NCBI GenBank assembly: GCA_963662815.2
Contig: CAXXWA010000005.1
Location: 310,001 to 374,000, forward strand
DNA length: 64,000 nucleotides
Direction of reading: 5' to 3'
Source of the DNA: JAPPHA01 sp963662815
GTDB taxonomy: Bacteria; Pseudomonadota; Alphaproteobacteria; Rhodobacterales; Rhodobacteraceae
Part shown: in pieces, positions 45,396 to 55,378 of the stretch
Layout: every line of letters starts with the position of its first letter
Position numbering within the stretch: the stretch's first letter is position 1
Made by a program: the position numbers and the translations under genes
The notes under the pieces: generated by a model
Told to the model about the DNA's origin: nothing
What the model saw: only the letters and a program-made list of their open reading frames with translations
Databases searched by the model: none

Positions 45396-46568
45396 ATGCA
45401 AGGATTGTTCAGTGCGTCCATGAGATACTCGCTCGGCGAGGAGATCGAGACGATCCGCGAGTCGGTTGGCCGCTGGGCCGGTGATCGCATTGCACCTCTT
45501 GCCGCCGAAATCGATGCGAGCAACAGGTTTCCCGATCAATTGTGGCGCGAGATGGGGGCGCTCGGCATTCTCGGAATCACCATCGAGGAGGACTTTGGCG
45601 GATCCGGACTGGGTTATCTCGCACATGTAGTCGCGACCGAGGAGATTGCGCGCGCCTCGGCTTCCGTATCACTGTCCTTTGCCGCTCATTCCAATCTTTG
45701 TGCCAACCAGATTCGCCTGAACGGCAACGAGAACCAGAAACGGAAGTTCCTGCCCGGACTTTGCAGCGGGGAGCAGGTCGGCGCGCTGGCTATGTCGGAG
45801 ACCGGGGCGGGTTCCGACGTCGTGTCCATGCGGCTTCGCGCCGAGAAGCGGAACGGGTATTTCCTGCTGAACGGCAGCAAGTTCTGGATAACGAACGGAC
45901 CGGACGCCGACACGCTCGTCGTGTATGCGAAGACCGACCCGACCGCAGGTCACGAGGGCATTACCGCATTCCTGATCGAACGCACGATGACCGGCTTCTC
46001 CTCCGGCCCCCATCTCGACAAGCTCGGCATGCGCGGGTCGAACACGTCCGAGCTCGTGTTCGAGGACGTCGAGGTGCCCTTCGAGAATGTGTTGGGAGAA
46101 GAGGGCCGCGGTGCCGCGGTGCTCATGTCGGGCCTTGACTACGAACGCGCCGTCATCAGCGCGATCGGTACGGGCCTGATGCATGCGATCCTGGACCAGG
46201 TCGTACCCTATCTCCACGAACGCCGGCAATTCGGCAAGCCAATCGGCGACTTCCAGTTGATGCAGGGAAAGCTCGCGGACATGTATGTGGCGCTGAATTC
46301 GGCGCGGGCTTATCTCTATAGTGTGGCCGGCGCCTGCGACCGGGGAGAGGTGACCCGGCAGGACGCCGCCGCCTGCATCCTGTACTCTGCGGAGAACTGC
46401 GTACGTTGCGCCTCGGAGGGCGTTCAGGCCATGGGCGGCTCAGGCTATCTGAATGATTCGCCCGTCAGCCGGATCATGCGGGATGCCAAGCTCCTCGACA
46501 TCGGCGCCGGCACCAACGAAATCCGCCGGATGCTGATCGGACGCGAGTTGATGCGGGCAACCGCGTGA
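45396..46568 (+). CDS. ivd: Isovaleryl-CoA dehydrogenase
   Basis: The product has 390 residues of the acyl-CoA dehydrogenase fold. FAD and substrate motifs include AMSETGAGSDVVSM and NGSKFWITNGPDAD. The catalytic Glu sits in GLDYERAVISA, the position that distinguishes isovaleryl-CoA dehydrogenases, and the C-terminus has GGSGYLNDSPVSRIMRDAKL and IGAGTNEIRR. It oxidises isovaleryl-CoA to 3-methylcrotonyl-CoA. It is the first gene of the liu operon. ATG 45396 or ATG 45420 (MRYSLGEE) may be the start; the former has GGGAG immediately before it. Confidence 0.92.
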   Translation: MQGLFSASMRYSLGEEIETIRESVGRWAGDRIAPLAAEIDASNRFPDQLWREMGALGILGITIEEDFGGSGLGYLAHVVATEEIARASASVSLSFAAHSNLCANQIRLNGNENQKRKFLPGLCSGEQVGALAMSETGAGSDVVSMRLRAEKRNGYFLLNGSKFWITNGPDADTLVVYAKTDPTAGHEGITAFLIERTMTGFSSGPHLDKLGMRGSNTSELVFEDVEVPFENVLGEEGRGAAVLMSGLDYERAVISAIGTGLMHAILDQVVPYLHERRQFGKPIGDFQLMQGKLADMYVALNSARAYLYSVAGACDRGEVTRQDAAACILYSAENCVRCASEGVQAMGGSGYLNDSPVSRIMRDAKLLDIGAGTNEIRRMLIGRELMRATA

Positions 46569-46599
46569 TGCTCCCCAACCCAAGACTGCAGCGGCCGGC

Positions 46600-48204
46600 T
46601 TGGTCGACCTGATGTCAGCGCACCCGGGCGGCACGCGTTCCCATGCCGGCCAAGGCCGGTGGAATGTCCCCGAACGGCTGAACATGGGACGGGATGTCTG
46701 CGACCGGTGGGCGGATGCCGATCCCGAAAGGGTCGCGATCGTTGATCGCGCCGCAAGTGCGCGGCGCGAGGTCAGCTATGCCGAACTGCGAAGCCTGGCA
46801 GACGATCTGGCGCACCGGCTGAAGGCGGTCGGGGTCGGCAGGAACGACCGGGTCGCGGTGCTCATGGGCCAGGGCGCGTCCACGGCCGCCGCGCACGTGG
46901 CGATCTGGAAGTCCGGCGCCGTCTCGCTGCCGCTGTCCACGCTGTTTGGACCGGATGCGCTGTCAGCGCGGCTGGACGACTCCGGCGCTTGCGCCGCAAT
47001 TGCCGATGCTCACAGCGCAGACGCGCTGCACGGTGTCTGCGGGCGGTTCCCGATGCTCGAGCATGTGATCGCGCCCGGCGATGCCGAAAATGCCGCCGCC
47101 GGCAGCAAATTCGAAGCAGTCGATACCGCGGCCGATGATCCGGCGATCTTGATCTACACATCGGGAACCACCGGGGCGCCAAAGGGGGCCCTCCATGCGC
47201 ACCGGGTTCTGCTCGGCCACCTCCCGGGCGTCGAGTTGTCCCACGACCTGCTCCCGCAGCCGGGCGATCGCTTGTGGACCCCGGCCGACTGGGCCTGGAT
47301 CGGCGGTCTCCTCGATGTCCTCATGCCCGGCCTGTATCATGGCGTTCCAGTGGTGGCGTCGCGGTTCCGGAAGTTCGATCCCGCCTCGGCAAAGGAACTG
47401 ATCGAGGCGGAAGGCGTGAAGAACGTTTTCTTTCCGCCAACGGCGCTCCGGATGATCAAGGCCGCGGAGTGCGAAATCTCCGGACTTCGCTCGGTCGCCT
47501 GCGGCGGCGAGCCGCTCGGTGCGGAAATGCTCGCATGGGGGCGCGATGCGCTCGGCGCGAAAATCAACGAGTTCTACGGCCAGACCGAATGCAACATGGT
47601 GGTGTCATCGTGCGGGGCCATGTTCCCGCATCGGCCGGGCTGGATCGGTCGACCGGTGCCGGGACACGACGTCGGGGTGATCGCCGCCGACGGGTGCGAA
47701 CTCGACGGGGTAGAGGGAGACATCGCGGTTCGGCGGGGAACGCCGGTCATGATGCTGCGCTACTGGAACCGGCCGGAAGCGACGGCGGAGAAGTTCCGCG
47801 GCGACTGGATGCTGACCGGAGACAGGGGCGTTTCCGAAGACGGATTCATCCGTTTCGTCGGACGGGACGATGACGTCATCACGTCCGCCGGGTACCGGAT
47901 CGGTCCGGCGGAGGTGGAGGATTGCCTCCTGACTCACGAGGCCGTCGCTTCCGCCGGCGTGGTTGGCAAACCTGACGCGGTCAGGACCGAGATCGTAAAG
48001 GCCTTCGTGGTTCTCCGGGAAGGCTGCGTTGCGGACGGGAGTTTGGCGCGGGACCTGCAGGAATTCGTCCGGACGAGGCTTGCGGCGCACGAATTTCCGC
48101 GGGAAATCGAGTTCGTGGACAGCCTGCCGATGACCGTTACCGGGAAGGTGATGCGCAGGGCACTCCGTGAACGCGCCGTTGCGGAAACCGGAGACGCGGG
48201 CTGA
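46600..48204 (+). CDS. Acyl-CoA synthetase (AMP-forming) of the liu operon
   Basis: The product has 534 residues with ANL-superfamily motifs: ILIYTSGTTGAPKGALH (P-loop), NEFYGQTECNM, WMLTGDRGVSEDGFIRF with the adenylate-binding Asp, DDVITSAGYRIGPAEVE (hinge) and the catalytic Lys in PMTVTGKVMRRALRE. The sequence is closest in style to acetyl/propionyl-CoA-synthetase-like proteins that accompany leucine degradation genes. It probably activates a branched or short acid such as isovalerate (inference). It lies 31 bases after ivd, and its stop overlaps the mccB start. Confidence 0.88.
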   Translation: MVDLMSAHPGGTRSHAGQGRWNVPERLNMGRDVCDRWADADPERVAIVDRAASARREVSYAELRSLADDLAHRLKAVGVGRNDRVAVLMGQGASTAAAHVAIWKSGAVSLPLSTLFGPDALSARLDDSGACAAIADAHSADALHGVCGRFPMLEHVIAPGDAENAAAGSKFEAVDTAADDPAILIYTSGTTGAPKGALHAHRVLLGHLPGVELSHDLLPQPGDRLWTPADWAWIGGLLDVLMPGLYHGVPVVASRFRKFDPASAKELIEAEGVKNVFFPPTALRMIKAAECEISGLRSVACGGEPLGAEMLAWGRDALGAKINEFYGQTECNMVVSSCGAMFPHRPGWIGRPVPGHDVGVIAADGCELDGVEGDIAVRRGTPVMMLRYWNRPEATAEKFRGDWMLTGDRGVSEDGFIRFVGRDDDVITSAGYRIGPAEVEDCLLTHEAVASAGVVGKPDAVRTEIVKAFVVLREGCVADGSLARDLQEFVRTRLAAHEFPREIEFVDSLPMTVTGKVMRRALRERAVAETGDAG

Positions 48205-49811
48205 TGGTCGTCCTTCGATCAAGGCTGTCCGTCGGTTCCGAGGAAGCGCGGGCGAACCGGAAGGCCCATCTGGAGGCGCTCGACGCCGTTGCCGCGGCAG
48301 CCGCCGCGGCCGCTTCGGGCGGCAGCAGGTCATCGTGCGAACTGCACCTGTCGCGCGGCAAGATGCTGCCGCGCGACCGTGTGGCGAACCTCCTCGACCC
48401 GGGTTCGCATTTCCTCGAAATCGGGGCGACAGCGGCGCACGGCCTTTACGGCGGCGGCGTGCCGTGCGCCGGGATCATCACCGGCATCGGCAGGGTCCGG
48501 GGCTGCTTGGTCATGGTCGTGTGCAATGACGCCACGGTCAAGGGCGGAACCTACTTCCCGCTGACGGTCAAGAAGCACCTGCGCGCGCAGGAGGTCGCGG
48601 AGGCTTGCCGGCTGCCATGCGTGTACCTCGTCGACAGCGGCGGCGCGAACCTCCCGAACCAGGCGGAGGTCTTTCCGGATCGGGACCATTTCGGACGCAT
48701 CTTCTACAACCAGGCCCGCATGTCGTCCCAGGGGATCCCGCAGATCGCCGCGGTCTTGGGCAGCTGCACCGCAGGAGGGGCCTATGTTCCCGCCATGTCC
48801 GACGTGTCGATCATTGTCAGAAATCAGGGAACGATCTTCCTCGCGGGTCCGCCGCTGGTGAGGGCCGCGACCGGAGAGGAGGTGTCCGCCGAGGAACTGG
48901 GCGGCGGCGACGTGCACGCACGGCTGTCGGGCGTTGCCGACCATCTCGCGGAAAACGATGCGCATGCGCTGGCGCTGGCGCGGCAGTCGGTATCGTCGCT
49001 GGCGCCGGAACCCTGCGCGGGCATCGCTCACAAGGCGCCCGAGGATCCGCTTTACGATCCCGGCGAAATCCTCGACGTCGTACCCGCCAACCCGCGACGG
49101 ACATATGATGTCCGGGAAGTGCTCGCCCGGGTCCTGGACGGTTCGCGCCTTGACGAGTTCAAGGCTGCGTACGGGACGACGATCGTGACCGGTTTCGCGC
49201 ATGTCCGGGGGATGCCCGTCGGCGTCGTCGCCAGCAACGGAGTGCTCTATTCGGAAAGCGCGATCAAGGCGACGCACTTCATCGAACTCTGTTCCCGCCG
49301 CCGAATTCCGCTCGTCTTCTTTCAGAACATTACCGGGTTCATGGTCGGCAGAAAGTACGAGAACGAAGGAATTGCGCGCCACGGCGCAAAAATGGTGAAC
49401 GCGGTCGCGACGACCGAGGTGCCGAAAGTCACGATGATGATCGGCAGCTCATTCGGGGCGGGAAACTACGGCATGGCCGGGCGGGCTTATTCGCCGCGCC
49501 TTCTGTGGAGCTGGCCGAACAGCCGCATCGCGGTGATGGGCGGAGATCAGGCGGCCGACGTCCTCGCGCGCGTAAAGCGCGGCGCGATGGAACGCGCTGG
49601 CGGAAACTGGTCCGGCGATGCGGAGGAAATGCACCGACGGGAGATCCGCGACCGCTTCGAGGAACAGTCGCATCCGCTCTACGCGTCTGCAAGACTCTGG
49701 GATGACGGTGTCATCGACCCGCGCAAGAGCCGCGAAGTGCTTGCGCTCTCCTTGGAAGCGGCGCTCAACGCGCCGATCGGCGAGACGCAATTCGGCGTCT
49801 TCCGCATGTGA
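48204..49811 (+). CDS. mccB: 3-Methylcrotonyl-CoA carboxylase, carboxyltransferase (beta) subunit
   Basis: The product has 535 residues with two crotonase-like carboxyltransferase halves. The N-half has LSRGKMLPRDRV, CVYLVDSGGANLPNQ and AVLGSCTAGGAYVPAMSD. The C-half has FFQNITGFMVGRKYENEGIA and GSSFGAGNYGMAGRAY. The VDSGGANLPNQ and FMVGRKYE segments identify the methylcrotonyl enzyme rather than propionyl-CoA carboxylase. It transfers CO2 from biotin to 3-methylcrotonyl-CoA. The ATG overlaps the synthetase stop. Confidence 0.93.
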   Translation: MVVLRSRLSVGSEEARANRKAHLEALDAVAAAAAAAASGGSRSSCELHLSRGKMLPRDRVANLLDPGSHFLEIGATAAHGLYGGGVPCAGIITGIGRVRGCLVMVVCNDATVKGGTYFPLTVKKHLRAQEVAEACRLPCVYLVDSGGANLPNQAEVFPDRDHFGRIFYNQARMSSQGIPQIAAVLGSCTAGGAYVPAMSDVSIIVRNQGTIFLAGPPLVRAATGEEVSAEELGGGDVHARLSGVADHLAENDAHALALARQSVSSLAPEPCAGIAHKAPEDPLYDPGEILDVVPANPRRTYDVREVLARVLDGSRLDEFKAAYGTTIVTGFAHVRGMPVGVVASNGVLYSESAIKATHFIELCSRRRIPLVFFQNITGFMVGRKYENEGIARHGAKMVNAVATTEVPKVTMMIGSSFGAGNYGMAGRAYSPRLLWSWPNSRIAVMGGDQAADVLARVKRGAMERAGGNWSGDAEEMHRREIRDRFEEQSHPLYASARLWDDGVIDPRKSREVLALSLEAALNAPIGETQFGVFRM

Positions 49812-49835
49812 CGCTCGAACGCGAAGGCGAACCGC

Positions 49836-51779
49836 ATGGAAATGTTCGAGAAGATTCTGGTCGCCAACAGGGGCGAGATCGCCTGCAGGATCATCCGAAC
49901 CGCGCGGAGAATGGGAATCGCGACCGTTGCCGTACATTCGTCCGTAGACGTCGGCTCTCTCCATTCCCGAATTGCCGACGAGTCCGTTCTCATCGGCGGA
50001 GCCGCGCCTGCGGACAGCTATCTTGACGGCGACGCCGTCATCCGGGCTGCCTTGGCGACGGGTGCCAGCGCGATCCATCCCGGGTACGGATTCCTTTCCG
50101 AAAACCCGGAATTTGCCGAGGCGGTCGCGAAAGCCGGAATCGCCTTTGTCGGACCGCCGCCCGAGGCGATACGCGTCATGGGCCTCAAGGGAGAAGCGCG
50201 CGACAGAATGGTCGCCGCCGGATTGCCGGTGGTACCGGGTTGCCGGGACCCGGGCTACGATCCTGATGCCCTTGCCGATGCCGCCAGGAAGATAGGCTTT
50301 CCGCTGCTGGTCAAGCCCGCCGCGGGCGGCGGCGGCATCGGGATGCGGCGGGTCCACGCGGAGAGCGGCCTCGGACCCGCGGTCAGGCAGGCGCGGCGCG
50401 AAGCCGGCGCTGCGTTCGGAAACGAGTCCGTTATTCTCGAGAAATTGATCGAACGCGCGCGGCATGTCGAAGTTCAGGTATTCGCGGATTCGCACGGCAA
50501 CTTCGTCCACCTCTTCGAACGCGACTGCTCGCTTCAGCGGCGTCACCAGAAACTGATCGAGGAGGCGCCGGCACCCGGCATGTCCGAGGATTTGCGCGAT
50601 GCTCTCGGTCGCGCGGCCATAGCGGCCGCGCGCGCGGTCGGATACGTCGGAGCCGGAACCGTGGAGTTCATTCTCGACGTCTCGGACGGTCCAGGAGTCG
50701 ACCGGTTCTGGTTCCTGGAGATGAACACGCGGCTGCAGGTCGAGCACCCCGTCACCGAGGCGGTGACGGGCGTGGATTTGGTGTATTGGCAGTTCCGCGT
50801 CGCTGCCGGGGAACGTCTTCCGCTCCTTCAGGATGATCTGGTCCTTGCCGGCCACGCGATCGAGGCCCGCCTTTGCGCGGAAGATCCCGCGAACGGCTTT
50901 CTGCCCTCGCCGGGCCGAATTCTTCTAGCGGACTTTCCGCCCGCGGTGCGCGTCGACACCGGCGTCGGGGCGGGCGACTCGGTGCCCTCCCACTACGACC
51001 CGATGTTCGCAAAGATCGTGTCGTTTGCACCGACCCGCGGGGAGGCGCGCCGACGGCTCGTCCGAGCGCTAGACGCAACCCGGGTCGAGGGCGTGCGCAC
51101 GAACCGGACGTTCCTGCGCGAGCTCGCCGGCTCCGAGGAATTCGCAGCCGGCGTCATGGACACCGGCACCGTGGATCGGCTGGGACCGGCTCTGCTGCCC
51201 GGTCCGCCAAGTCCTGAAGTGTTGGCGCTCGCAGCAATCGCGGCTGCAGGGCTTGAAGATTGCCGGGACTGGGCAACCGGATTCTCGCTCTGGCAACCGC
51301 TGACCAGGCCAGTCCGGTTCGCTGATGCGGGCACCCGCTACGAGGCGCGTGTGACGGTCCTTTCGGCGGATGCCTTCGAGGTCGGAATTGCCGGCGATTC
51401 GATGCGCGTGAACCGCGCGCAGGGCTGGTCCGTCGACGGGCGGCGATCTTGCGCCGCAGTTCGCGCGGAAGGGGAACGGATTGTCGTCCATGCTGCCCAC
51501 GACTGGCATTTCGAACGTGTGGAAGAAATTGCCGCAACGGGAGAAGGCGTCGGCGCTTCCGGGGAGGTGCGGTCTCCCATGTCCGGGCTGGTGACTGCCG
51601 TCCACGCGGCGCAGGGGGACGCGGTGTCGGCCGGACAGCCGCTTGTCACGGTCGAGGCAATGAAAATGGAACATCGCGTGGACGCTACCCTTCGCGCGAC
51701 GGTGTCCGGCCTGCTTTGCGCCGTCGGAGACCAGGTTGACGAGGGCGCCCTGCTGCTGACGCTGGAATCTCGGAAATGA
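49836..51779 (+). CDS. mccA: 3-Methylcrotonyl-CoA carboxylase, biotin carboxylase (alpha) subunit
   Basis: The product has 647 residues. The biotin carboxylase domain opens KILVANRGEIACRIIRTARR; ATP-grasp loop PAAGGGGIGMRRV, then SLQRRHQKLIEEAPAPG and FLEMNTRLQVEHPVTE follow. After a linker domain, the C-terminal biotinyl domain has the acceptor Lys in VEAMKMEHR (about residue 610). It carboxylates biotin with ATP and bicarbonate and works with the beta subunit. The start is 25 bases after the mccB stop. The stop overlaps the glutathione S-transferase start. Confidence 0.94.
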   Translation: MEMFEKILVANRGEIACRIIRTARRMGIATVAVHSSVDVGSLHSRIADESVLIGGAAPADSYLDGDAVIRAALATGASAIHPGYGFLSENPEFAEAVAKAGIAFVGPPPEAIRVMGLKGEARDRMVAAGLPVVPGCRDPGYDPDALADAARKIGFPLLVKPAAGGGGIGMRRVHAESGLGPAVRQARREAGAAFGNESVILEKLIERARHVEVQVFADSHGNFVHLFERDCSLQRRHQKLIEEAPAPGMSEDLRDALGRAAIAAARAVGYVGAGTVEFILDVSDGPGVDRFWFLEMNTRLQVEHPVTEAVTGVDLVYWQFRVAAGERLPLLQDDLVLAGHAIEARLCAEDPANGFLPSPGRILLADFPPAVRVDTGVGAGDSVPSHYDPMFAKIVSFAPTRGEARRRLVRALDATRVEGVRTNRTFLRELAGSEEFAAGVMDTGTVDRLGPALLPGPPSPEVLALAAIAAAGLEDCRDWATGFSLWQPLTRPVRFADAGTRYEARVTVLSADAFEVGIAGDSMRVNRAQGWSVDGRRSCAAVRAEGERIVVHAAHDWHFERVEEIAATGEGVGASGEVRSPMSGLVTAVHAAQGDAVSAGQPLVTVEAMKMEHRVDATLRATVSGLLCAVGDQVDEGALLLTLESRK

Positions 51780-52432
51780 TCCGCCTTCATCATTGTCACG
51801 AGACCCGTTCCATGCGGGTCTACTGGCTGCTTGTCGAGATGGGACTGGACTTCGAATGCGTTCTCCGGCCGTTCGACAGGTCGTTGCGGGAACCCGGCTA
51901 CGCGGAGGTCTCGCCCGCGGGGCGGGTGCCGGCGCTTGAGGATGGCGAAGTCGTTCTCTTCGAATCCGGCGCCATCGTCGAGTATCTGTGCGAACGCTAC
52001 CCGGAGGCCGGATTCGGCCGGCTTCCCGGAGACCCGGAGCGCTGGGCTTGGCTGACTTGGCTGCACTTTGCCGAAACGATTGCTCAGCATCTCGCGAATC
52101 TCACCCAGCAGCACATCATGCTCCGTGAAGACTGGATGCGGTCTCCGACGCTCATGAAACTGGAGAGGCTTCGCCTCGAGAAGACCCTGCAGGTCCTGGA
52201 GACCGCGCTCGACGGAAGGCAGTACCTGCTCGCGAGCGGCTTCTGCGCTGTCGATGCTTGCATTGGCTACTGCACTTACGTTGCGAAGCATTTCACGCAT
52301 CTTGACCGCCTGCCGAACACGCACGCCTACTTCCGGCGGCTTTCGTCGCGCCCGGCGTTCCGCGCTGCGCTCCCGCCCGCGGGCGCGCAGCGGCTATACA
52401 CCAGGGACTTCTACCCGACCCCCGATGCCTGA
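51776..52432 (+). CDS. Glutathione S-transferase family protein
   Basis: The product has 218 residues. The thioredoxin-like N-domain (IRLHHCHETRSMRVYWLLVE, with a Ser in the usual active-site region) ends with the glutathione-binding EDGEVVLFESGAIVEYLCER. A helical C-domain follows. It overlaps mccA at its start (ATGA) and the lyase at its end by 8 bases, so it is firmly part of the operon. Its role there is not established; possibly it handles a reactive unsaturated acyl intermediate. Confidence 0.85.
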   Translation: MIRLHHCHETRSMRVYWLLVEMGLDFECVLRPFDRSLREPGYAEVSPAGRVPALEDGEVVLFESGAIVEYLCERYPEAGFGRLPGDPERWAWLTWLHFAETIAQHLANLTQQHIMLREDWMRSPTLMKLERLRLEKTLQVLETALDGRQYLLASGFCAVDACIGYCTYVAKHFTHLDRLPNTHAYFRRLSSRPAFRAALPPAGAQRLYTRDFYPTPDA

Positions 52433-53270
52433 AACGGTCGAGATCTACGAAGTCGGCCCGCGCGACGGGCTGCAGAACGATCCGCGCGAGCTTTCGGCCG
52501 CCTGGAAGATCGGTCTTGTCAACCGGCTCTCCAGGTGCGGTTTTGCGAGAGTCGAGGTGGCAAGCTTCGTCTCGCCGAAGCTCGTTCCCCGGATGCGGGA
52601 GTCGGCGGATGTGCTTGAAGGGCTCGTGCGCGCGCCCGGAGTCCGCTATGCCGCCCTTGTGCCTAACCTTCGCGGCTATGCTGCGGCGATGGCCGCAGGC
52701 GCGGACGAAGTCGCGGTGTTCGCATCGGCGTCGGAGGGGTTTTCGCAAGCAAACCTGAACTGTTCGGTCGCGGAGAGCCTCGAACGCTTCGCCCCGGTTA
52801 TGGACGCGGCGCGGGCCGACGGGATTCCGGTTCGGGGATACGTATCATGCGTCACGGATTGCCCCTTTGACGGCCCGACTCCGCCTCGAAACGCCGCCCG
52901 GCTGGCCGCCGCGCTGATGCGGCTTGGTTGCCACGAGATTTCTCTGGGCGACACGATCGGACGCGCGACGCCGGAGAGCGTGCGCCGCATGCTCGATTCC
53001 GTGCTGGACCGGGTCGGTCCCGAAAGCCTCGCGGCGCATTTTCACGACACCTGCGGCCGTGCGCTTGCGAACATCGAGGAAGCCCTGAATGCAGGTCTGA
53101 GAGTCTTCGATGCATCCATCGGCGGCCTCGGCGGGTGTCCCTTCGCGCCCGGGTCGCCGGGAAACGTTGCGACTGAGGCGGTCGCGAGGCTGCTATCGAG
53201 GCATGGCTACGCAACGCGGCTGGATCTCGACATGCTCGACGAGACTTCAAAGTATGCGCGCGACCAATGA
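52425..53270 (+). CDS. mvaB: Hydroxymethylglutaryl-CoA lyase
   Basis: The product has 281 residues of a DRE-TIM metallolyase: VGPRDGLQND with the metal Asp, SLGDTIGRATP, AAHFHDTCGRALAN with metal His, and the family signature GGLGGCPFAPGSPGNVATE with the catalytic Cys. It splits 3-hydroxy-3-methylglutaryl-CoA into acetyl-CoA and acetoacetate, the last step of leucine breakdown. ATG 52425 overlaps the preceding stop by 8 bases. Confidence 0.93.
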   Translation: MPETVEIYEVGPRDGLQNDPRELSAAWKIGLVNRLSRCGFARVEVASFVSPKLVPRMRESADVLEGLVRAPGVRYAALVPNLRGYAAAMAAGADEVAVFASASEGFSQANLNCSVAESLERFAPVMDAARADGIPVRGYVSCVTDCPFDGPTPPRNAARLAAALMRLGCHEISLGDTIGRATPESVRRMLDSVLDRVGPESLAAHFHDTCGRALANIEEALNAGLRVFDASIGGLGGCPFAPGSPGNVATEAVARLLSRHGYATRLDLDMLDETSKYARDQ

Positions 53271-53310
53271 CGAACCGCGCCGCTGACGGCGCGGACGGGG
53301 CAGGGGATGC

Positions 53311-54114
53311 ATGGCCATGGCAATTCAGAAGAAATTCGAGGACATCGCGGTTTCGATCGATGCTCGGGGGGTCGCGACCCTGACTCTCGACCGCTCCGGA
53401 CGACACAATGCGTTGTCGGGTCGCATGATTGCTGAAATCGCCGCCGCAACGGCAATGCTCGCGGTCGAGCCGAAAGCGCGCGTTGTAGTTCTTGCCGCTG
53501 ACGGTCCGAGCTTTTGCGCAGGGGCGGATCTGAACTGGATGCAGGAGCAGATCAGGGGATCCCGGGAACAGCGCCTGCGCGAGGCGTCGCGTCTTGCGCA
53601 CATGCTGCTTGCGCTGCACGAGCTCGACAAGCCGCTGATAGGCCGAGTCCAGGGCCACGCATTCGGCGGGGGCATCGGGCTCATGTGCACCTGCGACATC
53701 GTCGTAGGCGTTCCGGGTTGCAGGTTCGGCCTGACCGAAACGCGGCTCGGCCTGGTGCCGGCGACCATCGGGCCGCATGTGGCCGCGCGGCTTGGCGTAG
53801 GGACGGTACGCCGCGCTTTGTTGTCGCCGGGATTGCTCGGAAGCGATGAGGCGAAAGACATCGGCCTGCTTTCGCGCATTGTCCCGGAATCGGACCTCGA
53901 CGACGCGGTGCGGGAGGAAGCGGAGCCGTTCCTATCGGCTGCTCCCGGCGCGCTTGCAACTGCAAAGTCGTTGGTGAGGAGCCTGGGTCCGGTCATCGAC
54001 AAGACCCTTGTCGAACGCACCATCGATGTCCTTGTCGAGACCTGGGACGGCCGGGAGGCAGCGGACGGCGTCGCCGCGTTCTTCAAAAAGGAACCGCCGC
54101 CCTGGCAACCATGA
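53311..54114 (+). CDS. liuC: Methylglutaconyl-CoA hydratase
   Basis: The product has 267 residues of the crotonase family. SFCAGADLNWMQEQ is the oxyanion loop with the ADLNWM wording typical of methylglutaconyl hydratases; VQGHAFGGGIGLMCTCDIVV and TETRLGLVPATIGPHV follow. It hydrates 3-methylglutaconyl-CoA to HMG-CoA. It is the last gene of the operon, 40 bases after the lyase. ATG 53311 or ATG 53317 can start it; a GGCAGGGG lies upstream. Confidence 0.9.
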   Translation: MAMAIQKKFEDIAVSIDARGVATLTLDRSGRHNALSGRMIAEIAAATAMLAVEPKARVVVLAADGPSFCAGADLNWMQEQIRGSREQRLREASRLAHMLLALHELDKPLIGRVQGHAFGGGIGLMCTCDIVVGVPGCRFGLTETRLGLVPATIGPHVAARLGVGTVRRALLSPGLLGSDEAKDIGLLSRIVPESDLDDAVREEAEPFLSAAPGALATAKSLVRSLGPVIDKTLVERTIDVLVETWDGREAADGVAAFFKKEPPPWQP

Positions 54115-54411
54115 TGGTTCGCGTCCTGCGCAGTTGTTCCTTCCAATCGCTGAATTGTTGCCAGGCGGCGTTTTTCGCCTTTCCTTGCCGGGTTTCCGGC
54201 GACTTCCGTCATGGGAACCGCGTTCCGAGTTTGGCTGACTGGATCCGGCAACCCAGAGGGACGAAATGAGCGAACTGCTGGCAGGTTCCGCGAGCAGTGG
54301 CCGGATCCGATGCCGCGGGGCTCGGTCGAGAAGTACATTCCGGATTGGCTGTCTTGGACGGCCACGGCACCCCGCATTTTTCGGTCGAGGTAGCCGGTCC
54401 AACGGCGGTTC
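54115..54411. other. Gap downstream of the liu operon
   Basis: I see no gene. No clear rho-independent terminator was found within the first 150 bases after the operon. Confidence 0.4.
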
Positions 54412-55370
54412 TTGAAACAGCACTTGTTTGCAGGCATGGCATTGGCGCCGTCGGCGCCAGCGGTGGTTCTCGGGTCCGCCATGGTGGCCGCCACCGGCTT
54501 TCCGCGGAGCTTGAACATCGTTGATCATGTGCATGACGGGCGTTTGGTGGAGGCAGGCTGCCGGCGGGATGATCCCGTGATCCTTTCTGCGGGGATGGTG
54601 TTTTACAACAGCAAAGGCATCTCAGAACTGTCCCAAGCCGCTGTTCGAGACGCTGGGGTGCCTGGTTCGGTTCGCTCACTTGCGCGAGTGTCGAGACTCC
54701 CGATGACGGCGCACGGACTAGTGTGGCTGTCGCGGATGGCGTCGATGCCGTTGCGAATGGTTTCGCTGACCATGGCGACTGCCTGCCAATTGTGTTCAGC
54801 TGGCCCGTGGCCGCTGAGACCGTAGACATCACGGATTTTCGCTTCACATTGAACACAGGCGAGAAAGTTGTTCCCCACTCGGTGAAGATGACGCCAAACT
54901 GGGAATTGAACGAACGCAACACGGTTGTCGTCTTCGGAGACTTTGGCAACCGTAAGCTCGGCAGCGAGGCGGATGTCATTTGCCCGCGCTCTCTGTAAGT
55001 CGCCGCCGACCAAGCGCCCCTGCTTCTGATCGGGAAAGGCGGACAGTAATCCGATACCGTCGGGCTGACTTGGACAACAGACCGGGCACCCTGTGACGCT
55101 GGTCCCGTATTGCTTGGCGCAAAGCTCAATCTTGTAGGCGATGCCGCGTTGGGTGAAGGTGGCGTTCCGCGGCTTGAACAGGTTATGGGTCCACGCCAAA
55201 TGATGAGTTTGCGCTCTGCCATGAAGGTGATTTCCGGCTGCGCGTCTTAACCACCAGCGGTTTTTCCCGGATGGCGTGATCAAACCTAGCCTCGGCATGT
55301 TTGAGCAATTTTTCCGGCTCCATGCAGTTGGAGTCGATGGAAAGACTGTCCTGCTGGAGCAAGCCGGCGA
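54412..55370 (+). pseudogene. Broken gene of an unrecognised exported-type protein
   Basis: Pieces of one protein appear in order but in different frames. First comes a possible signal-like start at 54412 (MKQHLFAGMALAPSAP). Then come FSWPVAAETVDITDFRFTLN and NERNTVVVFGDFGNR (54723-54998), WTTDRAP and GAKLNLVGDAALGEGG (about 55065-55170), FALCHEGDFRLRVLTTSGF (about 55200-55265), and FEQFFRLHAVGVDGKTVLLE (about 55300-55360). The segments read like a conserved protein of about 350-450 residues, with at least three frameshifts. I recall similar uncharacterised proteins but cannot name a function. Confidence 0.5.
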
Positions 55371-55378
55371 GGACCAGC

